From NCBI GenBank assembly GCA_041665605.1, contig JBAYIO010000003.1, forward strand, positions 1 to 64,000: DNA of 64,000 nt. The letters are read 5' to 3'. The notes beneath the pieces were generated by a model. The model saw nothing but the letters and a program-made list of their open reading frames with translations. It was not told the origin of the DNA and searched no databases. Shown piece by piece: positions 35,381 to 44,825 of the stretch. Positions within the stretch are counted from its first letter, which is position 1, and every line of letters begins with the position of its first letter. Made by a program: the position numbers and the translations under genes. Source of the DNA: CAIPAT01 sp041665605 (GTDB lineage Bacteria; Verrucomicrobiota; Lentisphaeria; Victivallales; Victivallaceae).

Positions 35381-37120
35381 CTATACCCTAAAGATATCGC
35401 TGCGGTCGGAATATTCCGTGTGCAGCGTATGGTGAGCGGTCTCGGAACCGCAGCCGCCGCCGAGATGCTGCTGGTAGCACTGTCCGACCATATAGTTGTC
35501 CTGGGACTTCTGCAACTGCATCGTTTTGTCGGCGTTGTAAATGCCGGAAGTGCGCTGCTCCCGGACTTTCTTCGAATGGGTGATGGGCTGTCCGGCGCCG
35601 GCAATGCAGCCGCCGGGGCAGGCCATTACTTCGATGAAGTCAAATTTGCATTTGCCCGCTTTCTGCTCCATGATTAATTTTCTGGCGTTCTCCAGGCCGT
35701 GAACAATGGCCACGCTGACCTGTCTGCCGGCGATGGTCAGGGTCGCTTCGCGCCTGGTGCCGCTGCCGCGCACCGCCTTGAAATTCAGGTTATGCACGGG
35801 TGCGCCGTTGAGCTTTTCGCTGACGTAGCGCAAGGCGGCTTCCATCACGCCGCCGGAAGCTCCGAAAATCACTCCGGCCCCGGTGGCGAAACCGAACGGC
35901 ATATCGAAGGCTTCAGGTTCAAGCTCTTCAAATTTTATGCCCATGGAATTAATCATGCGCCCGGCTTCAACCGTGGTGAGGACATAGTCAACATCCGGCT
36001 TGCCGTCGCGAGCGAACTTGGGCAGTTGCGCCTCATATTTTTTAGCGGAGCATGGCATGATCGAAACGACGGTGATATTCCGCGGTTTCACGCCGAGCAG
36101 TTCCGGCAGGACTTTTCCGGCAACCGCGCCGAATATCTGCTGTGGGGAACGGCAGGTGGAGAGATTGCCGAGCAGTTCCGGGAAATAGATTTCGGCGTAT
36201 TTGACCCATGCGGGGCAGCAACTGGTGAACATGGGCAGATTTGTCTGATCAGTCAGGCGGCCGATGAACTCGGTGGCCTCCTCCCAGATGGTCATATCCG
36301 CGGCGAAACAGGTGTCATAGACATAATCAAAGCCCATCATTTTCAGCGCTTTGACCAGTTTGCCGGAAACATTTTCCCCGGGTTTGAAGCCGAAATACTC
36401 GCCCAGCGCGACTCTGACCGCCGGGGCGATCTGCGCGATGACGATCTTGTCGGGATCGTAGATAGCGTCCCAGACTTTGTCCTGATGCTGGCGCGGAATC
36501 AGCGCGCCGGTGGGGCATACCGCCGCGCACTGGCCGCAGTTGACGCATTCCACGTCGCCCAGATCGCGTTTGAAGGCCGGGACCACGCAGGCGTTGGCGC
36601 CGCGAAAGGCGAAATCAATCGCGCCGATTCCCTGCACCTCTTTGCAGACCCGGACGCAGTCGCCGCACAGAATGCACTTGTTCGGGTCGCGTTCCAGCGA
36701 CGGCGAGGATTTATCGATTTTCTGCATTTTAGTGCGCTGTTTATAGCGGATGTCGCCGACGCCGAGCCGCCGGGCGATGTCTTGTAGGGCGCAGCTCGAA
36801 CTGCGGACGCAGGAGGGGCATTCCCGGTTATGGTTCGCCAGCAGCAGTTCAATATTGATTTTGCGCATTTCCCGTATTTCTTTAGTATCGGTGCGGATGA
36901 CCATGCCGGGTTCCGGGGGGGCCGAACAGGAGGCGACGACGCCGCGGCCTTCAATATCCACCAGGCACAGCCGGCACGCGCCGTAGATGCTCAGTTCGGA
37001 ATGGTAGCAGAATGTCGGGATTTCGATGCCGGCTTTGCGGATCAGTTCCAGCAGATTGCGTTCGCCGCTGATTTTTACTTCGATCCCGTTTACGGTAATG
37101 AATTTATTTTCAGTTTCCAT
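35381..37120 (-). CDS. hydA: NAD-linked [FeFe]-hydrogenase catalytic subunit (HydA/HndD-like)
   Basis: The 579-residue subunit reduces protons or oxidises H2 in a cytoplasmic complex with the HydB- and HydC-like proteins encoded upstream. Domains in order are a [2Fe-2S] ferredoxin fold (CRLCLVDIEGRG), a His-ligated cluster (HNRECPSCVRSSSC), two [4Fe-4S] sites (CILCGDCVRVCKE; CVNCGQCAAVCPTG), then the H-cluster domain. The last has L1 TSCCPAWV (near 300), L2 MPCSAKKYE (near 359) and L3 MACPGGCIAGAGQP (near 502), followed by a small-subunit-like C-terminal domain. All expected ligand cysteines are present. A 533-base repeat-filled gap separates it from hydB, so expression may depend on readthrough or a promoter in the gap. 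Confidence 0.95.
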   Translation of the reverse strand: METENKFITVNGIEVKISGERNLLELIRKAGIEIPTFCYHSELSIYGACRLCLVDIEGRGVVASCSAPPEPGMVIRTDTKEIREMRKINIELLLANHNRECPSCVRSSSCALQDIARRLGVGDIRYKQRTKMQKIDKSSPSLERDPNKCILCGDCVRVCKEVQGIGAIDFAFRGANACVVPAFKRDLGDVECVNCGQCAAVCPTGALIPRQHQDKVWDAIYDPDKIVIAQIAPAVRVALGEYFGFKPGENVSGKLVKALKMMGFDYVYDTCFAADMTIWEEATEFIGRLTDQTNLPMFTSCCPAWVKYAEIYFPELLGNLSTCRSPQQIFGAVAGKVLPELLGVKPRNITVVSIMPCSAKKYEAQLPKFARDGKPDVDYVLTTVEAGRMINSMGIKFEELEPEAFDMPFGFATGAGVIFGASGGVMEAALRYVSEKLNGAPVHNLNFKAVRGSGTRREATLTIAGRQVSVAIVHGLENARKLIMEQKAGKCKFDFIEVMACPGGCIAGAGQPITHSKKVREQRTSGIYNADKTMQLQKSQDNYMVGQCYQQHLGGGCGSETAHHTLHTEYSDRSDIFRV

Positions 37121-37149
37121 ACTGGTTTCCTCCTGTTATTTTAAAAATA

Positions 37150-37653
37150 TAATTTATTTTCAGTTTATGTAATTTTTAATTTGGGAGGGTTGTCCTCCAT
37201 GACATCCGTTCTCCGGTTTTTGAATTTCCGGTCTCCATTCTGACTTCTGCTATTAATATGTCGCTCCGCTGGAGCTGAAAACTATTTTATGCTTTTTTAA
37301 GCTATTAATATGTCGCGCCTCTGGCGCTGAATTTTTGCTTCCCTGTTTTCCATTCTGTCTTCTGCTATTAATATGTCGCGCCTCTGGCGCTGTACTTTTG
37401 CTTCCCTGTTTTCCATTCTGACTCCTGCTATTAATATGTCGCTCCGCTGGAGCTGAAAACTATTTTATGCTTTTTTAAGCTATTAATATGTCGCGCCTCT
37501 GACGCTGTATTTTTGCTTCCCTGTTTTTCCATTCTGACTCCTGACTCCTGACTCCTGACTTCTGGCTCCTGGCTTCCCTGTTTTTCCATTCTGACTCCTG
37601 ACTCCTGACTTCTGGCTCCTGACTCCTGACTTCTGGCTCCTGGCTCCCCTGTT
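37150..37653. repeat. Repeat island 3 inside the hydrogenase operon
   Basis: No gene is present. Five CTATTAATATGTCG hairpin units alternate two stem types, GCTCC-GGAGC (37263, 37441) and GCGCC-GGCGC (37315, 37378, and 37493 with one mismatch). From about 37530 to 37650 there are 9-10-base direct repeats of GACTCCT and GACTTCTGGCTCCTG. Confidence 0.85.
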
Positions 37654-39552
37654 TTACGCTATCGCTTTAAATTTGCAGACACTTTTGCATGCACCGCATT
37701 TTATGCAGATACTGGCGTCAATCCGGTGCGGCTGTTTCTTCTCTCCGGCAATCGCGCCGACGGGGCATATTCTGACGCATGCCGTGCAGCCTTTGCATTT
37801 ATCCGCGACGATCTTCAGCGGGGTCAGTGCGGTGCATTCCCCGGTCGGGCAGCACTTGTTGAAAACATGTTCCTCGTATTCTTTGCGGAAATAGTTCATT
37901 GTGGACAGCACCGGGTTCGGCGCGGTCTTGCCGAGGCCGCACAGCGAGCCGATTTTAACGGCCCTGGCGGTCTGCTCCAGCAGTTCCAGCGTCTGCGCGT
38001 CGGCCTTGCCGTCAATGATGTCGTCCAGCAGGGCCAGCATCTGGCGGGTGCCTTCGCGGCAGGGGACGCATTTGCCGCAGGATTCGTTCTGCGTGAACTG
38101 CATGAAAAATCTGGCGATCCGGACCATGCAGGTCTGGTTGTTCATCACCACCAGTCCGCCGGAGCCGACCATGGCGCCGACGTTTTTTAGCGAATCAAAA
38201 TCCAGCGGCATATCCAGCATGGCCGGGGTCAGGCAGCCGCCGGACGGGCCGCCGATCTGGACGGACTTGAAGCCTTCGCCGGTTACTTTGCCGTCGTTGT
38301 CGATGACCCCGCCGCCGATATTATTGACAATTTCCCGGAGGGTCGCCCCGAACGGCACTTCGATAAGTCCGGTATTGGCGACGTGGCCGGTGAGCGCGAA
38401 AGTTTTAGTGCCGGGCGAGTTCGGCGTGCCGACGGAGCGGTATTTTTCCGCGCCTTCCCGGATGATGGTCGGAACCGACGCCAGGGTTTCAACGTTGTTG
38501 ATGACCGTGGGTTTGCCCCACAGGCCTTTATGCGCGGGGTAGGGCGGTTTGGGCATGGGCATGCCGCGCTTGCCTTCAATCGACGCCAGCAGGGCGGTCT
38601 CTTCGCCGCAGACAAACGCTCCGGCCCCCTCCATCACGTGCAGTTTGAAATTGAATTCAGTCCCGAAAAGATTATTGCCGAGCAGGCCGGCGGCCGCCGC
38701 GGCATCGACCGCGCCGCGGATGCGCTTCACGGCCAGCGGATATTCCGCCCTGACGTAGACGTAGCCTTCATCGGCGCCGACGGCTTTGCCGGCGATGAGC
38801 ATGCCTTCAATCACGCCGTGGGGATTGCCTTCCATGACGGAACGGTCCATAAACGCGCCGGGATCGCCCTCGTCGCCGTTGCAGACAATGTATTTTTTAT
38901 TGTTCTCCGCGGCCAGCGTAATCTGCCATTTTCTGCCGGTGGGGAAGCCGCCGCCGCCGCGTCCGCGCAGTCCGGCGTCAAGGATTTTCTGACAGACGTC
39001 CTGGCTGGTCATGGCGGTGATTGCGGTACGCGCCCCGAAGTAGCCGCCGCGATGAATGTATTCCGCGATGCTGTCCGGTTCGATCATGCAATTTTTAAGC
39101 ACCACCCGGCGCTGCCGGTTGTAGAACGAGATCTCCTCATCGCCTTTGCAGCGTTTGCCGGTGACCGGGTCAAGATAGAGCAGGCGTTCAATAAGCTCTC
39201 CGCTGAGCAGCGTGGTGTTGACGATTTCCGTGACGTCGCTGACTTTGACTCTGGTGTAAAGGATGCCCGCCGGTTCGATATGCAGCAGGGGCCCCATCTG
39301 GCAGAACCCCTGGCAGCCGCTCCGGGAAATATAGTGAATGTCCTGAGTGTCGTCATGAGCGGAAAGCTCCAGTTTGACATTCAGCCCGGCGGTTTCTAGC
39401 TCCTTTGCCAGCGCCTCGCGCACCGCCAGCGCGCCGTTGGCCACGCAGCCGGTGCCGGCGCAGAGAATGAGACGGCATTTAACCGCGGCAGCCGCGGCGG
39501 CATATTCGCCGGAAGTCTTTTCAAGATCAATGGTTTCAATTTTATTATTCAT
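37654..39552 (-). CDS. hydB: NuoF-like NADH/FMN subunit of [FeFe]-hydrogenase (HydB-like)
   Basis: The 632-residue subunit passes electrons between NAD(H) and the hydrogenase. An N-terminal thioredoxin-like [2Fe-2S] region (CAGTGCVANG, then SGCQGFCQMGP) precedes the NuoF core. That core has the FMN/NADH site GLRGRGGGGFPTGRKW (near 195) and GDEGDPGAFMDRS, an SLBB segment, and the [4Fe-4S] motif SCGKCVPCREGTRQM (near 490). Two C-terminal ferredoxin clusters follow (CKGCTACVRICP; CIKCGACKSVC). This is the HydB architecture of trimeric, potentially electron-bifurcating hydrogenases. Bifurcation itself is inferred from family knowledge. It starts 12 bases after hydC. Confidence 0.93.
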   Translation of the reverse strand: MNNKIETIDLEKTSGEYAAAAAAVKCRLILCAGTGCVANGALAVREALAKELETAGLNVKLELSAHDDTQDIHYISRSGCQGFCQMGPLLHIEPAGILYTRVKVSDVTEIVNTTLLSGELIERLLYLDPVTGKRCKGDEEISFYNRQRRVVLKNCMIEPDSIAEYIHRGGYFGARTAITAMTSQDVCQKILDAGLRGRGGGGFPTGRKWQITLAAENNKKYIVCNGDEGDPGAFMDRSVMEGNPHGVIEGMLIAGKAVGADEGYVYVRAEYPLAVKRIRGAVDAAAAAGLLGNNLFGTEFNFKLHVMEGAGAFVCGEETALLASIEGKRGMPMPKPPYPAHKGLWGKPTVINNVETLASVPTIIREGAEKYRSVGTPNSPGTKTFALTGHVANTGLIEVPFGATLREIVNNIGGGVIDNDGKVTGEGFKSVQIGGPSGGCLTPAMLDMPLDFDSLKNVGAMVGSGGLVVMNNQTCMVRIARFFMQFTQNESCGKCVPCREGTRQMLALLDDIIDGKADAQTLELLEQTARAVKIGSLCGLGKTAPNPVLSTMNYFRKEYEEHVFNKCCPTGECTALTPLKIVADKCKGCTACVRICPVGAIAGEKKQPHRIDASICIKCGACKSVCKFKAIA

Positions 39553-39564
39553 GGCTGTTTTCTC

Positions 39565-40074
39565 CTATGCCTGTGCCTGATTATTTTTTTCGGCGGCGAT
39601 GATGGTCTCGATGATTTCCACCGCCTGTTCCGGGCGGACCTGACCGTAAACTTCGCCGTCAACGATCATTACCGGCGCGAGTCCGCAGGCCCCGAGACAA
39701 CTGACGGTTTCAACGGTGAACATCATGTCGTCCGTGGTTTTCTTTTCCGGCGACAGGCCCAGCCGCTGATAAAGCGCATTGAGAATGCCGTGGGATTTTT
39801 TTACATGGCAGGCGGTGCCGTCGCAGAGGCGGAAAATGTGTCTGCCCTTGGGCTCCAGTGAAAAGTGCGCGTAAAAGGTCGCCACGCCGTACACCTGGGC
39901 CGGCGGCAGTTTCAGCATGCCGGCGACATAGCCGATGACGCCTTCCGACAAATAGCGGTATTCCTCCTGTATCGCCTGCAGGATGGCGATCAGTCTGGCC
40001 TTGCTGTGGCGGTTCTCCGCCAGGATGCGGTCAACCGCCGCCATATCCTGTTTTTCTTCAATTGTTCCGTTCAT
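39565..40074 (-). CDS. hydC: NuoE-like [2Fe-2S] subunit of [FeFe]-hydrogenase (HydC-like)
   Basis: This 169-residue thioredoxin-fold ferredoxin subunit completes the HydABC-type complex. The four [2Fe-2S] cysteines appear in LCDGTACHVKKS (about residues 83-88) and SCLGACGLAPVM (about 124-135). The N-terminal helical part (QAIQEEYRYLSEGVIGYVAG) is the standard NuoE bundle. It lies 15 bases after the SpoIIE-like phosphatase gene and 12 bases before hydB, so the genes form one operon. Confidence 0.93.
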   Translation of the reverse strand: MNGTIEEKQDMAAVDRILAENRHSKARLIAILQAIQEEYRYLSEGVIGYVAGMLKLPPAQVYGVATFYAHFSLEPKGRHIFRLCDGTACHVKKSHGILNALYQRLGLSPEKKTTDDMMFTVETVSCLGACGLAPVMIVDGEVYGQVRPEQAVEIIETIIAAEKNNQAQA

Positions 40075-40089
40075 GCTGACACCTCATTT

Positions 40090-41271
40090 TTAAAAATATT
40101 TGATGATTACATTCTTGTAATACTTTTTTTGCAGGGTCGCGGCAATCCGCTTGATAATGCTTCTTCTGATCTCCAGCTCAATCGGCAGATTCGGGTCCTG
40201 GTGCGCCTGGTTTATGCGCGTGCCGACGTGAAATTCAATGATGTCATTGCAAATCAGCAATTTTGCCAGTTGGCCCGCGGCATTATTCCTGATTTCGTCA
40301 AAATTGCCTTCCAGATATTGCGCGGCTCTGGTCAGCGTGTAGATACCCTCGGTCACCAGGTCGATGCCCGGCAGCGCCGAGCACGGCGGCAGACCGTCTT
40401 TGGCGCCGTTCGCCGGAATGCTGAGTTCCCGCTCCAGTTCCCGTGCGATGATTCCGGCAGTGGTTCCGCCGCAAATGACTTTTCCGCCCGCAAATTCCGC
40501 GACATTCCGGGCGATGACCGCATCTTTGGCCGGGTCGAACGGCGGCCCGGTGACCAGCATCAGCCGGCGCGGCTGGCGGAAATGAATCACCGCGCAGGTC
40601 ATGTCGTCGCCGGCGCGATACGCCGGTTCGCGCCGCAGCGCCTCGCGGATCATCTGTTCCGCCAGTTCCAGCGCGGTCACTTCCGGGTTGGCGCTGACGA
40701 TGCCGGTCAGAAACTGACGGCAGCCGCTGACGCCCCAGCCGGCGGGTGTTTGATCGGCGCCGGCGCCGGTCTGGCTGATGCCGTCCGACAGCAGCACCAG
40801 CCGGTCATGCTGTTTAACCGCGAATTCGCAAATCCGCAAAGTCTGTCCGCCGCACTTAACCGCCGCGTTATTCGCATTTGCCGGAGTGAAATTCTCCCCG
40901 GCGCGGAATGCGATAAATTCCGGATTGCCCATCTCCACCATCTTCACCGTTCCATCCAGCATTATATCAATCAGCGAGAAAGTGGCATAGCCGATTTCCA
41001 GGTCGCGGCAGAGCGGCAGCGCTTCCATCATGATCTCGGCGGAACGGGTCATTTCCATATTGGCGCTCATGAATTTCAACGCCATCGACACCGTCATATT
41101 CGCCAGGATATTGGCCTTGATTCCGCTGCCGAGCCCGTCCGACAGCGCCGCAATAACCCGGTTTTCTTCAGAAATTCTGCGGAACTTGAATACGTCCCCG
41201 CAGATTTTCTGCCCGTGCTTATTGCACTGGCTGCAGCCGATGTCGGCAAATAATATTGCGGTTTCGTTCAT
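40090..41271 (-). CDS. SpoIIE-family PP2C-type serine phosphatase
   Basis: The 393-residue protein has a SpoIIE/PP2C catalytic domain. Metal-binding aspartates are visible in IAALSDGLGSG (near residue 44) and AGDDMTCAVIHF (near 220), with LVLLSDGISQTG between them. The C-terminal 150 residues form an unassigned extra domain, and a short N-terminal motif (GCSQCNKHGQ) contains two Cys. Its start overlaps the sensory-hydrogenase gene by four bases, so the two are co-translated. In other anaerobes this phosphatase accompanies sensory [FeFe]-hydrogenases and is thought to relay an H2 or redox signal. The target protein is unknown. Confidence 0.88.
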   Translation of the reverse strand: MNETAILFADIGCSQCNKHGQKICGDVFKFRRISEENRVIAALSDGLGSGIKANILANMTVSMALKFMSANMEMTRSAEIMMEALPLCRDLEIGYATFSLIDIMLDGTVKMVEMGNPEFIAFRAGENFTPANANNAAVKCGGQTLRICEFAVKQHDRLVLLSDGISQTGAGADQTPAGWGVSGCRQFLTGIVSANPEVTALELAEQMIREALRREPAYRAGDDMTCAVIHFRQPRRLMLVTGPPFDPAKDAVIARNVAEFAGGKVICGGTTAGIIARELERELSIPANGAKDGLPPCSALPGIDLVTEGIYTLTRAAQYLEGNFDEIRNNAAGQLAKLLICNDIIEFHVGTRINQAHQDPNLPIELEIRRSIIKRIAATLQKKYYKNVIIKYF

Positions 41272-43016
41272 CGTGCGATTTTTCCTCCCGGCGCTAATTT
41301 TGTCGCCGCATAATTTTCGCTGATGGAACGCAGCAGAATCTCGGTTTCCGCCATATTTTCGCCGAGTTTGCAGGCAATGTCCTGGACAGCGGCGAGATTT
41401 TTGGTGATCACTTCGCGGGCGCGTTCCGCAATCTCTTCGCGGCGGAGTTCCGTGCCCGTGACATCGGTGATTATCGCGCCGGCGGCCTCTTCCGCTTCAA
41501 TGCTGAACACGGTCACGCCAAGCAGCCGGTCTTCAAAATGCAGCGATTCAAGCCGGATGTCCTCGCCGTTGCTCAGACAGGTCGAGAAATAATTGGAGAA
41601 CGGCACGATGCGCCTGACATCCGCGCCGGCCATCCCGGGCACCGCGTCAAACGCCAGCAGATTGGATTCGCCGAAGATTTCCGCGAAACGCCGGTTGCAT
41701 TCAATTATCCGCAAATCCCGGTCAACAATCACCACCCCCGACGGGATCGTGCGCAGCAGGGCGTTCGCTTTCTTCTGCGCCTGTTTACGCAGATACGAAA
41801 CACACATCGGCGCCTCCGCTTTCGCATTAAGCAAAGCGAGGGCAAAATTTCTGCATGTTTCATAACCGCAGCCGCCGCAGTTCAGTTCGTCCTCCCGGCA
41901 GTTTTTGCCGATGCTCTTCAGCGCCAGCGTTATTTCATGCATTCCGGCAGGCGCGTCAATCACCGCGCTGACGGGAAATTCCGCGTCAATGCCGCATGCG
42001 GCCGGCCGGTGTATATTGGCCGGTATTTTTACATTTTCGAGTATCCGCAGTCTTGCCGTCAGCCCGGATGCGGCATGCTCGGTGCACGGCCCCTGGATGC
42101 AGCCGCCGTGACAGGTCAGGGTTTCAATGAAAACCGGCATGGTGATATCCTCCAGCCGCACCTGTTCCAGTTCCTGCCTGATATTGGCGATTCCGGCCAG
42201 GGTGATGAACCTGACTGCGTCCGGAAGCCGGTGCGCTTTGATTGTTTCGATCATGCCGCCTTCAACCGGGTAAATCGCGCCTTCCTCCGCCGGATGCGGC
42301 ACAAAATGATCATTATCATCGCCGGTCAGCAGCGGCAGCACAATTTTCTCCATCGCCAGCCAGCGTTTCAATTCAGCAAAGGTCATCGCCAGCCGCATCA
42401 GTTGCGGATTGCGGTCGGCCTCATTCTTTTTGGCGACGCACGGGCCGATAAAAACAACTTGCGCCGAATCGCCGAACCACCCTTTCAGCATTTTGCAATG
42501 GGTCAGCGCCGGCGACAGCATCCTGGTGATCGCGGCTGCCGTATGCGGCTGATACCGGCATAGATAATCCACTGCCGCCGGACAGGCCGAAGATATCGCC
42601 AGCCCATGCTTGAGCCGCCGCAAATCACCGGCAACCGCCTCCGATACCGCCTGTGCGCCCAGCGCGGTTTCGCTGACTCCGGCAAAGCCTAGCCGGCGCA
42701 GCCCGGCAATCATCTGGCGCGGACTGACTCCGGCAAATTCATTCACCCACGACGGCGCCAGCGAAACGTAGACGTCAGCCGTCCACGCCACCAGATCCCG
42801 GACGTTCTCAAGATCATCGCGGACCCGTTTGGCGTGCACCGGACAAATCGCAACGCAACCGCCGCAGCCGACACAAAGTTCAGACATGACCGTCGCATGG
42901 CCTCTTTCAACTTTGATCGCCTTTACCGGGCAGTGGCGGACACATTTGTAACAGTCCTGGCATTCCGCCTCAATTGTATAAATTGGATAATTGCTTTTCA
43001 CCGCCAACCCCGCCAA
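41268..43016 (-). CDS. Putative sensory [FeFe]-hydrogenase with PAS domain (HydS/group C-like)
   Basis: The 582-residue protein begins with two [4Fe-4S] sites (CQDCYKCVRHCP; CVGCGGCVAICP). An H-cluster domain follows with altered loops: L1 SSACPAAVDYL (near 160), L2 GPCVAKKNEA (near 200) and L3 TCHGGCIQGPC (near 312). An extra CGGCGYETC cluster motif lies near 380 and a PAS domain near 415-530. Loss of the second L1 Cys and the PAS domain fit the regulatory rather than the catalytic hydrogenase groups. It likely senses H2 or redox state and signals to the phosphatase. The frame opens with TTG at 43016; an in-frame GTG at 43001 with a GGGG ribosome-binding site is a plausible alternative. Confidence 0.85.
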   Translation of the reverse strand: MAGLAVKSNYPIYTIEAECQDCYKCVRHCPVKAIKVERGHATVMSELCVGCGGCVAICPVHAKRVRDDLENVRDLVAWTADVYVSLAPSWVNEFAGVSPRQMIAGLRRLGFAGVSETALGAQAVSEAVAGDLRRLKHGLAISSACPAAVDYLCRYQPHTAAAITRMLSPALTHCKMLKGWFGDSAQVVFIGPCVAKKNEADRNPQLMRLAMTFAELKRWLAMEKIVLPLLTGDDNDHFVPHPAEEGAIYPVEGGMIETIKAHRLPDAVRFITLAGIANIRQELEQVRLEDITMPVFIETLTCHGGCIQGPCTEHAASGLTARLRILENVKIPANIHRPAACGIDAEFPVSAVIDAPAGMHEITLALKSIGKNCREDELNCGGCGYETCRNFALALLNAKAEAPMCVSYLRKQAQKKANALLRTIPSGVVIVDRDLRIIECNRRFAEIFGESNLLAFDAVPGMAGADVRRIVPFSNYFSTCLSNGEDIRLESLHFEDRLLGVTVFSIEAEEAAGAIITDVTGTELRREEIAERAREVITKNLAAVQDIACKLGENMAETEILLRSISENYAATKLAPGGKIAR

Positions 43017-43049
43017 TTGATTCGTAACAGTTTATTGTAATATTTGCTC

Positions 43050-43178
43050 AATTAATACTTTTATATTAATTATAAATCACTAATTAATACTTTTATATTA
43101 ATTGAATAGTATTAATTATAATCTATCTGCAATAAATGTCAAGAGGCATAAATATTAAAATATTGATATTTTAATATT
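43050..43178. promoter_or_regulatory. Control region between sensory hydrogenase and inositol monophosphatase genes
   Basis: The divergent A+T-rich gap contains a 22-base direct repeat, AATTAATACTTTTATATTAATT, at 43050-43071 and 43082-43103. It also holds a related half (GTATTAATTATAA, about 43109) and a perfect 13-bp inverted repeat, AATATTAAAATAT/ATATTTTAATATT, at 43151-43178 with a two-base centre. The spacing and symmetry suggest operators for the hydrogenase operon, but the regulator is unknown and the sites do not match the Rex consensus well. Confidence 0.6.
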
Positions 43179-43333
43179 AATTGATAAAAAATGAACTTAT
43201 TCCGTCATATTAAAGAAGCAAAACAGTTATCGGACTATTCATTGCATTCGGCGACCAAAAGTCTATATTGATACTGATTTTGCAAAAAAAACGGCTTACG
43301 CCATGGGCTGAGCCAATATACCGGCAGGGAATA

Positions 43334-44101
43334 ATGATTGAATTTATCAAAGAAATCGCACGGCAGGCTGGCGCTACGGCGCTGGAGGAAATGAAAAGGC
43401 TGGACGCGTCCAGGGTTCACGCCAAGGGCACCGATAAGGATATGGTCACGGAAGTCGACCGGATGATTGAAGATCAACTGATCGCCGCGATCCATAGCAG
43501 GTTTCCGGAACATGACATTTACGGGGAGGAAACCGGACGGAGCGGCAGCGGCAGTGAATTCTGCTGGATCATTGACCCGATCGACGGAACCACTTCATAT
43601 ATTCACCAGACCCCGTATTTTTCAATTTCTATCGGCTTGCAGCGGAACGGCGAAAATATTGCCGGAGCGGTTTACGCGCCGAAACTCGGGGAATTGTTCT
43701 GGGCGGAAAAGGGCAGGGGGGCGTTCCTGAACGGCGAACGGATCAGAGTGTCGCCGCGGAATGTTCTCGGACAGTCGCTGGTGGCCACCGGTTTTGCCTG
43801 CATCCGCGCCGGCTTGAAAGAGAACAACCTCAAGTATTTTACCCGGATCATGCCGGACATCCGCGACATCCGCCGCTGCGGTTCGGCGGCGGTGGATCTG
43901 GCTTACGTCGCCTGCGGCAGATATGACGGCTTCTGGGAAATGAGCCTGAACATTTATGACGTCGCCGCCGGAGTGCTGCTGGTGGAGGAAGCGGGCGGCA
44001 CAGTCTCCGACATGTCCGGCGGAAAGAGTTTTCCGGAACAGGGCATCGTTGCATCCAACGGCCTGATTCATGACAAATTTCTAAGCTATTTCAAGGGATA
44101 A
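43334..44101 (+). CDS. Inositol monophosphatase family protein
   Basis: This 255-residue magnesium-dependent sugar-phosphate phosphatase shows the family metal-binding motifs YGEETG (near residue 62) and WIIDPIDGTTSYIH (near 77-90). The C-terminal signature is WEMSLNIYDVAAGVLLVEEA. It hydrolyses inositol-1-phosphate or a related phosphate ester. I place the start at the ATG at 43334, with AGGGA upstream, rather than at 43268, because residues before MIEFIKEIARQ do not fit the family. Confidence 0.92.
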   Translation: MIEFIKEIARQAGATALEEMKRLDASRVHAKGTDKDMVTEVDRMIEDQLIAAIHSRFPEHDIYGEETGRSGSGSEFCWIIDPIDGTTSYIHQTPYFSISIGLQRNGENIAGAVYAPKLGELFWAEKGRGAFLNGERIRVSPRNVLGQSLVATGFACIRAGLKENNLKYFTRIMPDIRDIRRCGSAAVDLAYVACGRYDGFWEMSLNIYDVAAGVLLVEEAGGTVSDMSGGKSFPEQGIVASNGLIHDKFLSYFKG

Positions 44102-44245
44102 GGAAGAGAGGCTTGAAGCCAGAAAGTATCCGGAAAAGCAGCCGGAATGTGACGCATAAAAAGCATCATGACCATGCACCGTTTCCCGCAGGGACGAGCC
44201 AGGCTGCATCCGATGGCGGTATTTTGAAATTGGTACTAGGTTAGC

Positions 44246-44704
44246 TCAACTGATATTGACGACCTGCCAACTGCTTTCGGGGTCCCGGCCCGGCATCTCC
44301 AGGCCGGCGTAAACTTCCCACAAATGCCGGGCGAAATTGCCGTTGAAAGAAGGCTGGCATTCTTCCGGGATTGTAAAGGAATACTCCCATTCGTATTCCT
44401 CATTGGCGTCAAGCCGCTGCGGACCGTCAACGGTATAGTCTTTCACATAATTGTCATGGGTGTGCTCAATATTAATGCAGTCCAGTTGCTGCGAGGTCAT
44501 GTTCTGAAACTCATAATTCGGGATTTCAACTTCTTCAAAAGACCTGACTTTCAGATAAACCCGGTCTATGTTTATCGGTTCAGCGCCGACAAACGCCCGG
44601 ATGACAACCTGGATTTCATCGCCCCGCGGACCGCCGTCGCATTCGATTACAATTTTGGCCCATCCGCCCGTCAGGGTATTCTTAAGCTTGGCAAAAAAGC
44701 TCAT
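44246..44704 (-). CDS. Spo0M-like (arrestin-fold sporulation-control) protein
   Basis: The 152-residue protein begins MSFFAKLKNTLTGGWAKI and has the arrestin-like beta-sandwich pattern of Spo0M family proteins (EIQVVIRAFVGAEPINIDRV; EYEWEYSFTIPEE). It is shorter than Bacillus Spo0M (about 258 residues), having essentially a single arrestin-like domain. The start at 44704 is chosen because AGGAG lies 8 bases upstream; the frame extends further without support. No other sporulation genes are present, so a role in sporulation should not be assumed. Confidence 0.7.
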   Translation of the reverse strand: MSFFAKLKNTLTGGWAKIVIECDGGPRGDEIQVVIRAFVGAEPINIDRVYLKVRSFEEVEIPNYEFQNMTSQQLDCINIEHTHDNYVKDYTVDGPQRLDANEEYEWEYSFTIPEECQPSFNGNFARHLWEVYAGLEMPGRDPESSWQVVNIS

Positions 44705-44825
44705 AGCCGGACTCCTTGCTTTAATATGTTCTCCACTGCAATTATGAATATCATTACATAAAGCTTTTTCAATAGCGCCAATGCGCAATACGGGATTTTA
44801 TGTTCAAAAAATATGCGTTGACCGG

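Noticed and set aside
38383..39399. A 338-codon plus-strand ORF opposite hydB
   Set aside because: It is the antisense shadow of hydB, whose FMN and cluster motifs are unambiguous.
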